A DNA stretch of 64,000 bases from Struthio camelus (taxonomy: Eukaryota > Chordata > Aves > Struthioniformes > Struthionidae): the NCBI RefSeq assembly GCF_040807025.1, contig NC_090947.1, positions 2,170,001 through 2,234,000 of the forward strand, read 5' to 3'. The notes below the pieces were generated by a model. That model did not search any database, had not been told where the DNA came from, and saw only the letters and a list, made by a program, of their open reading frames with translations. Below are positions 54,472-64,000 of this stretch, piece by piece (position 1 is the stretch's first letter; each line of letters opens with the position of its first letter). Both the position numbers and the translations under genes were made by a program.

Positions 54472-57400
54472 GTGAGAATTGGGGCGCCACGTGGAGATGG
54501 CCCTGGCTGGAAGGGTTATGGCTCTGCCTCTGTCTCTTTGCCTCCCTCAGACTCTTTCTCCCATGGAGCCTATGGGACACAGAGCAGCCATTTCCTCCTT
54601 TTACCTCCTCCTTCTCTCTGTGGCATGTCCAGTGTCTCCACAGGCCTGATGAAGCTGGCCAAGAAGACTACTCATGTGTGACCCCCCCCCCCAATGCCTC
54701 CTCTCCTAAGAAAAAGCCTAAGCAAGGAGTCGTTGTTTCCAACTCTGTCATCTGCAGAGTTGGTCAGAACCAAGCATTGCAAAGCATGCCCTCCCTTGCC
54801 TCCATGGCCTGGTCCATCTCAGCAGCCCACTACTAGCTCTCTCCTGCATCTGGCTCTGTGCCCCTCTGCTTAGTCCCACCTGGCTAAGGTTATGAGCAAG
54901 GTAGATCCCTCAGCCGGTCAAAAAACATTCAGAAACACATCTTTACTGTGCTGAGCTCTGCTTCCCTGATCATTTTCTGCCCTTGGGAGGAGAGATGCCT
55001 GTCGCCAGGATCACCTGCTCTTGGCTGCCTGGTATTTGCCCATCACTAGAACACCATCTGGGGCATCTGATTCATTGTGCCCCTTGCCAGAGACCAGACC
55101 CACAGCTCCACTGAAGGGGATGGCATCTCTGGGGTGAAAAGCGATAGAGATCACCATGGGAAGATGAAGGGCAGCCTTGGCTAGGTGGCAGGGGCCAATA
55201 CTGTGTCTGCTCTGGTTGCCTGTATGCAACGCTAGCTTTTGGGCATTCAGTCAGTCCTCCTTTCTGCAACCTGCTGAGCCAGAGAGTGGTTTGTCCTTGG
55301 GATCCTGGGGCCATTCCCTAGAGGACCACTAGCATGGATGTCTTACCCACCCAGTGGGACCAACAACCTAGGTTGCCCAACAATGAGAGCCTGGGTTAGT
55401 TCTGCAGTAGTGTCCAAAAATCATTTTCCTAGTTCAGAAGGCTGACAGACATGCAAGTATTGCAGAGCATCTGATCCGTTATCTGGGCTCTAGCTGTGGC
55501 AGGGTCTAGCAGTGTCAGGGGAATACAAAGATCCATGGGATCTTTGCTATTCGGAGATCTTCAGGGAATTTTTTCTGCAGAACCAACAGCTCGGGGGCTA
55601 GAAGTAGGCTGTGTGAACCTGCGGAGCAACTATATGGGCCATTGATGCCAAATAATAAGGGATTATAGGGGGAAAATATAGGTTGTAGAAAGAAATAGTA
55701 AAAGAAAATAAAGTTTATTTGGATTCCCACAGAAATACCCTCCAAGGAATCCCCTCAGTGACTTTAAATGCTAGAAAAATAACAACAAAAAGGATTTGGA
55801 TACAAAAATTCCACAGTACTTGGGGATTTTCTCCTTTCCTTTTTGCTTGTGGGGAAATTATTTTTCATAGAAATGCAGCTTTAAGGAAGCTGGCAAGTAG
55901 AAAGAAGGGGAGACGGTGCCCTCCTCCTTGCTCCTTCCTCTGGAAGCTGAGACAAGGATGTCCCCATCACCATGTGCTTGTTGGCACAGGTTTCAGGCTC
56001 ACAAGCTGCATTCCTGAGAATCTCCCCTGATGTATCTGCTAACACAGGATGAAATGTAGCAAATGGTATTTCAGCACACAGAGAGCTGATGTATTGATTT
56101 ATGTGTCTACTCCTTGGGATACTTTGCCAGCAATATTAAAAGCAAGATTTTGGAGAACTTTCAGGATTAAAAATTAACTGGAGTTTGTCCAATATTTTTT
56201 TATTAGACAATGTCTCTCCCAAGGCTGCTAAGCTAATACCGAATTGTCAGATTGCCCAAAATTTCAAATATCTTGGAGTACAGATTTCATAGATCTATTC
56301 ACAGTTTTCTACTTTAAAATGCAGCCGTATGTTACAAAGCTCACTCAAAGATTTAGAAAATGTTGATCTAAGAGATTTGGCAGGGGGAATGCAATGAATA
56401 AGACCCCTTTTACTGAAATATAAAGAAATATTTCAGAATATTCAGCTTGAGATAGCCCCAGAGTCCTGAAAAGAAAGCCCAGCCCTGTCAGGCTTTCTTT
56501 CTTAACACATATATTTCCCTGGTACTTTGCTGCAGGTGTCTAAACATCACCTGGTTCATTTTTTTAATCATATGGTAGCACAATCAGGATTCACAATTGC
56601 TGAACCAGCTAACCAAGCAATAAGTGAAATTGTATCCGTTCCTAGTAAGTACACACATAGTCATGGAGTGGTGATCCATTTTATGGGCAGACTGACGGAA
56701 ATATTTACAATTATATTGCCAAGGTGTAGATTACTTTCCTAACAGCTTGTTATGTGATCATGCTGCGATGAGATGGACTGCTGTATTGTACTTGCAATCT
56801 AACTGAGGGCTGACCCAGCAAATTAAAGATGAGAGTCCTTTTGCCTCACTAAAAGCACTGCAAAAGAGAGCCGGCAAATTACACCAATGCCTCAGATGTG
56901 TAACTAACTCTGTGAAAAAAGGAGAATTTCATATTTTGCTGCAAAATGGAGAATCCAACAGAGAATTTTGACAATAGTGGGGGAAAAAAAAAGGAGAGGG
57001 AAGGACAGAAATGTGAGGGTATGTGGCTGCCTGGTGAGAATTATGGCCAAAGGAGGCAATAGCCCTACAAAAGCCCTATAGCAACACAGATGACTCTATC
57101 CAAAATGCTTGGATGGTCTGATTTTAAGAGTGTTTTTTTTTTATTTGCTTGTTTGTTTGTTTTTTTAAATCTGCAGGGAACATGTGTGATTTCTGTTGGA
57201 GAACAGATATCCTTTCTTATTCAGCCCTCTGTGCTCCAACATAGACGAAGTCAAACAGATATAGAAAAAGCCTTCTGAAGGTTGCTAGAAGGTGGGAATG
57301 CCCCTTAGCGTGCAGTGTTTGCCACTGGGCTGGCTGCCTGGACCGGGAAGTGAAGGTTGGCCACGTGGGCTAGGGTGGAGACCAGCTTTCACTCTGCCGT

Positions 57401-59515
57401 GTCTTTACTGCCTAACTCCATCCTCGCCCTGCTGCTCTCCACCCCACAGGTCACCTGAGAGCCTAACTGAGATGTTCGTGCTTGGGAGATCCTGTATGTT
57501 GGAGTAAAAATACACAGCGTGCTGTTTGCAGTTCTTAGACAAGTTTTCTTGACCCTTGTTCTGTGTATGCTTAACTTAAATGAGAATATTTCTTTTCTCA
57601 GAGTTAAAGCATGTGGTTAAGTGTTTGCTGGATCGGGACCAACCCCTACTGGGTTCAGAAAGAGCTATGCATGCCTTGAGGCAGAATTTGTCCCCAGGTG
57701 GTTTCCTTATATGTTTTATTAACTGCAAAGAAGAATATTATGGTATCTAGGAAGACAGAAAACCTGGTCCTCTGAATGCATGGTTTGCAGTTTTGAGAGA
57801 GGGACTGGCAGGTGAAGGAACATTTTATTACTGTGCAGGGAAAGGACAAGACTTTTGCTTAATCTGGAACTCTGCTATTAAAAACAGCTACTCATTAGGG
57901 GATTGCGTTGTCTCCTTCCTTGTTCCACTCCAGGCTGCATGTGAAATAGATGCAGCTGCAGTGTCACCGTTGCTTGGGTGTTCCCCAGCCTCTGGCCAAG
58001 CACAGAAAATAAATGCTTATTTCTGTTGTCACTTCTTTCTGCAGCATTGCCATTTTTCAAATTCCGTGCTTTTCTGGAGAGTGACACTGTCTTTTTGTTC
58101 CTGTTTATTTTGCTGCCTTCTTCTCTTTCTCCAACAGTTTAAAAAAAAAAAAAAGAGCTCCAAAGCAAATAAGCCCTATTTTCTGCTCATTCTTTACCTG
58201 GCCACATCTGTACTTCCCCAAAACATCCTACAGGGCCTAAATGGTGTGGTTGCTGCTTCTGTTGTATGACCACGCTGATTTCCATTGAGCAGGGGTCTAC
58301 CCTGCTCTCTCCTCTATTCTGTGCCACAACAAGTCAGAGAATGCTTTGCTCTGGCTGCAAGGGATTATGGAATAGCTGAGACACCCTGCGGTGAAGATGT
58401 GAGATACCGGCCTCCCCATGGAGTAGCATGAGGCAAGAGCTGGTTGTGACAGGCTTGACAGGTTTGCTGTAACATCTTGTGGAGGTCTCTGCTTCAGTGA
58501 CTGGAGTGTTGGCCAGTGAAGTGGCTATGCATCATCTAATATAATATACATAATACAATATATCTCCTGTGAACTGAGCTATGCAGAATGGACGGGTAGA
58601 GTGGAAGTTCAACACAATTACTTAGTATTTTTCCAGTTTCCTACATGGTCAGAGTTGGCGGGTACATCCATTTCACTAAGCTGAATACTAGGGAAAAGGC
58701 CTGTGTTTGACTCTCTGATGGGATTTCAACCATCCAAGTTCCTTCAGGAACAGGCTTTTGTCATATATCTGTCACTTTTGAGCACAGATTTCTATTCCAT
58801 TTCCCAACTGTTTGTGACACTTGGATCAATTGCTTTCCTAGCCTCTCGGCCTTTTTTATGCTGGTGGGAGAATTATTTCTGCTTCCAGTACGTTTCTTCA
58901 ACTGAGTCACTTGGTAACATCTGCCACTCCTCAGCCAGCCAGTTAGTGGCCAACATTATGTGCCACTGGCTCAGGCAGAGCTGTCCCTCATGCCAAGGCC
59001 ATGCTCAGTGCATCCTTCGGGAGGGCAAGGAAGGATGTCCCTCAGCTGCTCTTCCTCACTTCTGATCCTGGGCTGTTGCAGGCATAGGATCTGCTTTGCT
59101 TCCTAAAAATCAGACTGTGCTGTATATACCGTATCTCCACTCCAGCCTCTCTCTGCTGCTTTAAGCCTGTCTTTCAGGAGATCAGTTCCCCAGAGTTAAC
59201 TCTGAATGTGAAGCTGCATTAAATCCCCTTGTAGGTACCCTTCTTCAGAACCAGTGTGGCCTTAATTCAGTTTTGTTTTGTTTAGTTTGCTGGTGAATGA
59301 CAGGACCCTTGCAGAGCCTTTCTAAGGGTAGATATGGGTGGTTCTTGGGTGGAGGGACACGTAGGTACCAAAGGCGGACAACTCTTAGGGTTCTTACCCT
59401 CTGGGTTAGTGGGTGGTCAGCATCCCTCAGTCTCATCTCTGCCATTTTGTGCCCCTGGGCTGCAGTCATGGTGATGTTGCTCGTTTCCAAACGGCCTCTC
59501 CTCTCTCCCATCCAG
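54472..59515 (+). other. ASB1: ASB1 intron 3
   Basis: A 5.0-kb intron with GTGAGA donor and CATCCAG acceptor. It contains an ancient repeat near 57.56-57.64 kb, a short C-run at 54682-54691 and an A-run at 58140-58154. No coding exon of ASB1 or other gene was recognised. Confidence 0.85.
57556..57640. repeat. Ancient sauropsid repeat
   Basis: GTTAAAGCATGTGGTTAAGT followed by GTTTGCTGGATCGGGACC is typical of the widespread old repeat with aagtgctttgctgaatcgggacc, here in ASB1 intron 3. The family name is uncertain. Confidence 0.45.
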
Positions 59516-59901
59516 ATATGGCGCAGATGTGGATGTGAATCACCACTTGGCTTCCCGGCTCCCCAGCCTCTCCTTGCGGCCCCTCACCACGCTGGTGGTT
59601 TGCCCGCTCTACATCAGTGCTGCCTACCACAACCTCCAGTGCTTCAGGTTGCTGCTCCAGGCAGGAGCCAACCCAGATTTTAACTGCTGTGGGCCCATCA
59701 ATATCCAAGGCTTTTCCCGGGGCTCACCAGTGTGCGTGATGGACGCTGTCCTGCGGCATGGTTGCGAAGCAGCATTTGTCCACCTCTTGATTGACTTTGG
59801 AGCCAATTTGAACCTGGTGAAGGTGGAGGCCTTGGGAGTTGAATCAGCAGGAAGGGTCAAAGTCAACCCTGAGGCTCTGCAGGTGTTCAAAGAAGCAAGA
59901 G
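59516..59901 (+). CDS. ASB1: ASB1 exon 4 (ankyrin repeats 4-6)
   Basis: A 386-bp exon with acceptor CATCCAG and donor GTACAT (a weaker but valid GT). It completes the Arg codon from exon 3 and reads YGADVDVNHHL, LVVCPLYISAAYHNLQCFRL, LLQAGANPDFNC, GSPVCVMDAVLRHGCEAAFV, HLLIDFGANLNLV and ends NPEALQVFKEAR plus one base. This matches ASB1 up to the point where the last exon, with the SOCS box, should begin. Joined to exons 1-3 it gives 321 residues without a break. Reading through the donor would end after three residues (GTW-type), so a further exon is needed for a complete protein. Confidence 0.96.
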
Positions 59902-61891
59902 GTACATGGTTTTGACTTACCACAGCAGCTCTGGTTTTATCTAGGTCTGCATTTAAGAGAACTCTTTGGAAGATTTATTTGGTAGTTAGGGGTTGCTAGT
60001 CTGGTAGGGCATGCTGGGTGCCGTGGGTTTATTTGTATCAGTGTGTTTTGTTCTTGGTGGCCATTTCTCCCTAAAGATCAGCACAGGTGCCTTCTTCACT
60101 GTTGGCACCATTGTTGTCTTGCACAAATGGGATATTGCCCTAAATGCAGAAAGCAGCAGTAGCTAGTGCGGGTGGACGTTACCATCCTATCCTCTTTTGG
60201 ATCTGTTTGTTGAGGCCCCTTTAGCCAGGTGCAAAAAGATCCTGCAAACAGGATATACCCAACTTAAAAGAATAAAGCAATTCTAACACACACAAAAGAT
60301 AGCTAGGATTTAAAAAGCCGCTCAGCTAGGCGGTACTGAGCTCACCAGCCCTCATAAAGCACCCAAAGAGCCATTGCTGGCCAGGCAGGTGTCAGGCAGG
60401 AGGGGACCATGGGGCTGGCCTCTGTGGCTCCCTGGCACAGATCATCAGTGTTGCCATGTTGCTATCTGCCACCAGCTCTGTCACTGCTGGTAAGAATGGT
60501 GACTTGGCCCAGTGAGAGTTGCCAGTGAGCCTTCAGCTAGACTCCCTGTTTTTCTCCTGTTGGATTTCATACCTTACCATGGTGTTTTCCTTCTTGAATC
60601 CTTGAGCTACCAGTGATCCCCATCTCAGCAGTCCTACGTCTGTAATTTTTGCTTTTTTGTCTTCCTGTGGTCTTTCTCCCAGCTCTTTCCCATTGTTTAG
60701 CAGTGTCCTCAGCAGTCTAAGGAATGGTTAGGCAGTGGGGGTCATATCAGAGCTGGGCTCTGGGTCCATGGACCACTGCTAGCTGACAGGCAAGTTATGG
60801 CAAGTTGTTTCAAAGGGAGGATACAGCGTGGCTCCACACCTCTGGCACCTATGTCTCCGTGCTACTGCTCATTCACCATTTGCGGTGCATCCAGCCCTCA
60901 CTGTTTTTAAGTGCCCCCATGGCCAGGGGGTCCCAGGGATTCCTTGGGACTGAAGCAATAGTGGTATCTTGGCAGGCTGGTTGGGTGGCAAAGTCACAGT
61001 GGTGGTAGGAAGCAGGAGACAGGAGTCAGTTGGCGGTGGTGTAAAATGGTGGGAAAAAGTTGAATTTTTGATTTCAGCATCCTCTGGGCAGTAAATGAGT
61101 TACCGAAGATGTAAGCCAGAGCCTCAAGCTCAAACATGCCTGCTTTACCTGCTATTTCTTTCCTTTTTTAGCAAAAGCAACATCAGTTCAGTGTGCACCC
61201 CTGTTCCGGCAAGGACGGCACCTCATAAAACCACCAGGCTCAGCCAGTGAAGGCTAGGGCTTTGCGCCAGAGTCAAAAGTAGAGTCTCCCTCTGGGACTC
61301 CCCACCAGAGAGATTTAAAAGGGACTCAGGATGTGGGATGCAATGCCTAGCCACCACCTCCAAGTGCATTCAGCTTTGCACGTGCCTGGTTTTCAAACCC
61401 TCCTGGACTTTTGCAGAGCAGAGCTGGGAATAAACCAGGGCAGGTGGTTTCCATTAAGCCTGGGTTTAGGAGGCACATGGGACAGCCCTGCCTGCTCTCC
61501 TTAGGTATGGCAATCAGGAGAATGCAGTGATGCCTTGGAGGTCCAACTCCTGAATCAAGATGAATACCACCACACTGTTCTCCTTGCGCTGGCAGAGCTT
61601 GCCATGAATTCAACAGAAGCCCTTGAAGGAAAGTTGGGAGTTGAAGGCCTGAGCTGGCTGTGAATGCTGGCTGGCTGTGAATGCTGGGATTTCTCCCCAC
61701 AGCTGTTGCTTCCCAGAGGATGGCTTAGTACAAAAGGAAAGTCCACATTCACTTTAAAATGATCTGATTAGTATAAAGCCTCTCATAGCCTCCACCGGTG
61801 TGGATTTGGCACTGATCTCTTGGACCCATTCTGGCAGGGATCGGGTCCATAGTAATGACCGTATGCAGTCTCCACCTTGACCTTCCAAGCT
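59902..61891 (+). other. ASB1: ASB1 intron 4, part before the CR1
   Basis: Sequence with no recognised ASB1 SOCS-box exon. It holds a strong-looking acceptor at 61160-61171 followed by a short open frame, and a small tandem duplication of a GGCTGTGAATGCT unit near 61.66-61.69 kb. The true last exon is presumed to lie beyond 64000. Confidence 0.6.
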
Positions 61892-64000
61892 GCCCATGTG
61901 GCATTTGCAGAGACATGGTGGGATAGTTCACATGACTGGGATGCGGTCATGGATGGCTATGTGCTTTTTAGGAAAGACAGGCCAGGAAGGCGAGGTGGTG
62001 GAGTTGCCCTTTATGTGAGGGAGCAACTAGAATGTATGGAGCTCTGCCTCGGGGTGGATGAAGAGCAAGTTGAGAGCCTATGGGTAAGGATTAAAGGGCA
62101 GGGTAACATGGGTGACACTGTTGTGGGGGTCTACTACAGGCCACCTGATCAGGAGGAAGCCATAGATGAGGTCTTCTACAGACAGCTGGAAGAAGCCTCA
62201 CGATCACAGGCCCTGGTTCTCATGGGAGACTTCAACCACCCTGATATCTGTTGGGAAGAGAGCACAGCTAGGCACAAACAGTCAAAGAGGTTCCTGCAAA
62301 GCATTGATGATAATTTCTTGACTCAGGTGGTGGAGACGCCAACGAGGAGAGGTGCAATGCTAGACCTTGTACTAACGAACAAAGAAGGTCTAGTTGGAGA
62401 TGTGAAGGTTGGAGGCAGCCTTGGCTGCAGTGACCATGAGATGGTGGAGTTCAGGATCCTACGAGGAGGGAGCAGGGCAATGAGTAGGATTGCACCGCTG
62501 GACTTCAGGAGAGCTGACTTTGGCCTCTTCAGGGACCTACTTAGGGGAATCTCCTGGGGTAGGGCCCTAGAAGGAAGAGGGGTCCAAGAAAGCTGGTTAA
62601 TATTCAAGCGTCACTTCCTCCAGGCTCAGGATCAGTGCATCCCTCTGAGGAAGAAGTCCAGCAAAGCGGGCAGGAGACCTGCCTGGATGAGCAAGGAACT
62701 CCTGACAAAACTCCAACAGAAGAAGGAAGTCTACAGAATGTGGAAAAGGGGACAGGCCACTTGGGAGGAATACAGGGACATTGTCAGAGCGTGCAGGGAT
62801 GCGACAAGGAAGGCTAAGGCCCAGTTGGAATTAAATCTGGCAAGGGATGTCAAGGACAACCAGAAGGCCTTCTTCAAATACATCAATAGCAAAAGGAAGA
62901 CTAGGGAAAACGTGGGCCCGCTGCTGAATGGGGCAGGTGCCCTGGTGACAAAAGATACAGAGAAGGCAGAGTTATTGAATGCTGCCTTTGCTTCCGTCTT
63001 CACTGCTAAGGCCAGTCCTGAGGAATTCCAGACCTTGGAGACAAGAGAGGAAGGCTGGAGAAAGGAAGACTCTCCCTTGGTTGAGGAGGATCAGGTTAGA
63101 GATCTTTTGTCCAAACTTGACATCCATAAATCCATGGGCCCCGATGGGATGCACCCACGAGTGCTGAGGGAGCTGGCGGACGTTATCGCTAGGCCACTCT
63201 CCATCATCTTGGAAAGGTCCTGGAGATCAGGAGAGGTGCCTGAGGACTGGAAGAAAGCCAATGTCACGCCAGTCTTCAAAAAGGGCAAGGAGGAGGAGCC
63301 AGGAAACTACAGGCCAGTCAGCCTCACCTCCATCCCTGGCAAGGTGATGGAACAGCTCCTCCTGAAGGTCATCACTAAGCATCTGGAGGACAAGAAGGTG
63401 ATCAGGAGTAGTCAGCATGGATTCACCAAAGGGAAATCATGCTTGACCAATCTGATAGCCTTCTATGACGGAATGACTGGCTGGGTAGATGAGGGCAGAG
63501 CAGTGGATGTTGTCTCCCTGGACTTCAGCAAGGTTTTTGACACTGTCTCCTATCACATCCTCCTAGGTAAGCTCAGGAAGTGTGGGCTAGACGAGTGGAC
63601 GGTGAGGTGGCTTGAGAACTGGCTGGATGGCCGAGCTCAGAGGGTTGTGGTGAATGGCGCAGAGTCAAGTTGGAGGCCTGTGGCTAGTGGTGTCCCCCAG
63701 GGGTCAGTCCTGGGTCCAGTCTTGTTCAATATATTCATCAATGACCTGGAGGAAGGGACAGAGTGCACCCTCAGCAAGTTTGCTGATGATACTAAACTGG
63801 GGGGAGAGGCTAACACACCAGAAGACTGTGCTGCCATTCAGAGGGACCTGGAGAGGCTGGAGAGGTGGGCGGAGAGGAACCTCCTGAAGTTCAACAAAGG
63901 CAAGTGCAAGGTCCTGCACCTAGGCAGGAATAATCCCATGCACCAGTACAGGCTGGGGGTTGACCTGTTGGAAAGTAGCTCTGCCGAGAAGGACCTGGGA
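61892..64000 (+). mobile_element. CR1 retrotransposon, 5'-truncated, running off the window end
   Basis: Plus-strand CR1 in sense orientation inside the presumed last intron of ASB1. Recognisable CR1 sequence begins around the [11 protein letters not shown] stretch of the endonuclease (about 61900), so the 5' UTR, ORF1 and the very N-terminus of ORF2 are missing. The exact 5' boundary is uncertain by some tens of bases. It is the longest CR1 in the window and its 3' end is outside. It belongs to the same subfamily as the copies at 31.4 and 39.9 kb. Confidence 0.95.
61901..64000 (+). CDS. CR1 ORF2 (endonuclease-reverse transcriptase), open but N-truncated
   Basis: The frame stays open from before 61901 to the window end: 684 codons counting from the first in-frame ATG at 61949. 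The APE-type endonuclease keeps the ETWW glutamate (61910-61912), [10 protein letters not shown] (from 62225) and the SDH catalytic triplet (62429-62437). The reverse transcriptase shows [54 protein letters not shown] and the catalytic FADD at 63779-63790. In CR1 elements this protein nicks the target and primes cDNA synthesis there. The first tens of endonuclease residues are absent, so activity is unlikely despite the intact frame. Confidence 0.9.

Noticed and set aside
54682..54691. C-run after ASB1 exon 3 as a structured element
   Set aside because: Simple homopolymer in an intron, nothing else around it.
1..64000. CRISPR array, bacterial operon, tRNA or rRNA genes
   Set aside because: Looked for and not found. 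The direct repeats present are microsatellites, a 35-bp triplicate and CR1 copies, and the gene structure is vertebrate.

Overview
The window reads as sauropsid, most likely bird, nuclear DNA. The interspersed repeats are dominated by CR1 non-LTR retrotransposons with the typical octamer tail. Introns and intergenic DNA are fairly compact, and there are no mammal-type SINEs apart from a few worn MIR/CORE-SINE-like pieces. No bacterial genes, CRISPR arrays, rRNA or tRNA genes were seen. Two protein-coding genes were recognised, both on the + strand, in the order found on human 2q37: TRAF3IP1 followed by ASB1. The species cannot be named from this sequence alone.

Left part (1 to about 16.1 kb): the last three coding exons of TRAF3IP1 (IFT54/MIP-T3) at 375-451, 10867-11090 and 14081-14246, with consensus splice sites and matching phases. 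Together they encode the C-terminal coiled-coil part of the protein. An AU-rich probable 3' UTR follows, with candidate poly(A) signals near 14291 and 16086.

Middle part (about 16.1 to 49.7 kb): intergenic DNA in which no conserved protein gene was found. It holds microsatellites, MIR-like and other ancient repeats, an old CR1 tail (30241-30404), a long minus-strand CR1 with a reverse-transcriptase reading frame (31419-32763), a nested pair in which one CR1 (39887 to about 40817, minus) split an older CR1 (39594-39879 plus 40828-40910, plus), a very old CR1 scrap near 45.6 kb, and AT-rich stretches that look like candidate conserved regulatory elements. One terminal-exon-like structure at about 38.34-38.51 kb is unexplained.

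Right part (49.7 to 64 kb): ASB1, an ankyrin-repeat and SOCS-box protein. Its first coding exon (49930-50062) lies in a GC/CpG-rich promoter region with a (GT)n(GA)n tract upstream and a very compact G-quadruplex motif 21 bases before the ATG. Exons 2-4 are 51946-52087, 54169-54471 and 59516-59901. The last exon, expected to carry the SOCS box, was not found and probably lies beyond 64000. Intron 4 contains a 5'-truncated CR1 in sense orientation whose ORF2 (endonuclease plus reverse transcriptase) stays open for more than 680 codons to the window end. TRAF3IP1 (ciliary transport) and ASB1 (ubiquitin-ligase adaptor) are neighbours with no evident shared pathway. The most unusual signals are the CR1 copies, including an in-frame TAG at the same ORF2 codon in two copies, and the triplicated 35-bp unit that runs into the ASB1 exon 2 acceptor.
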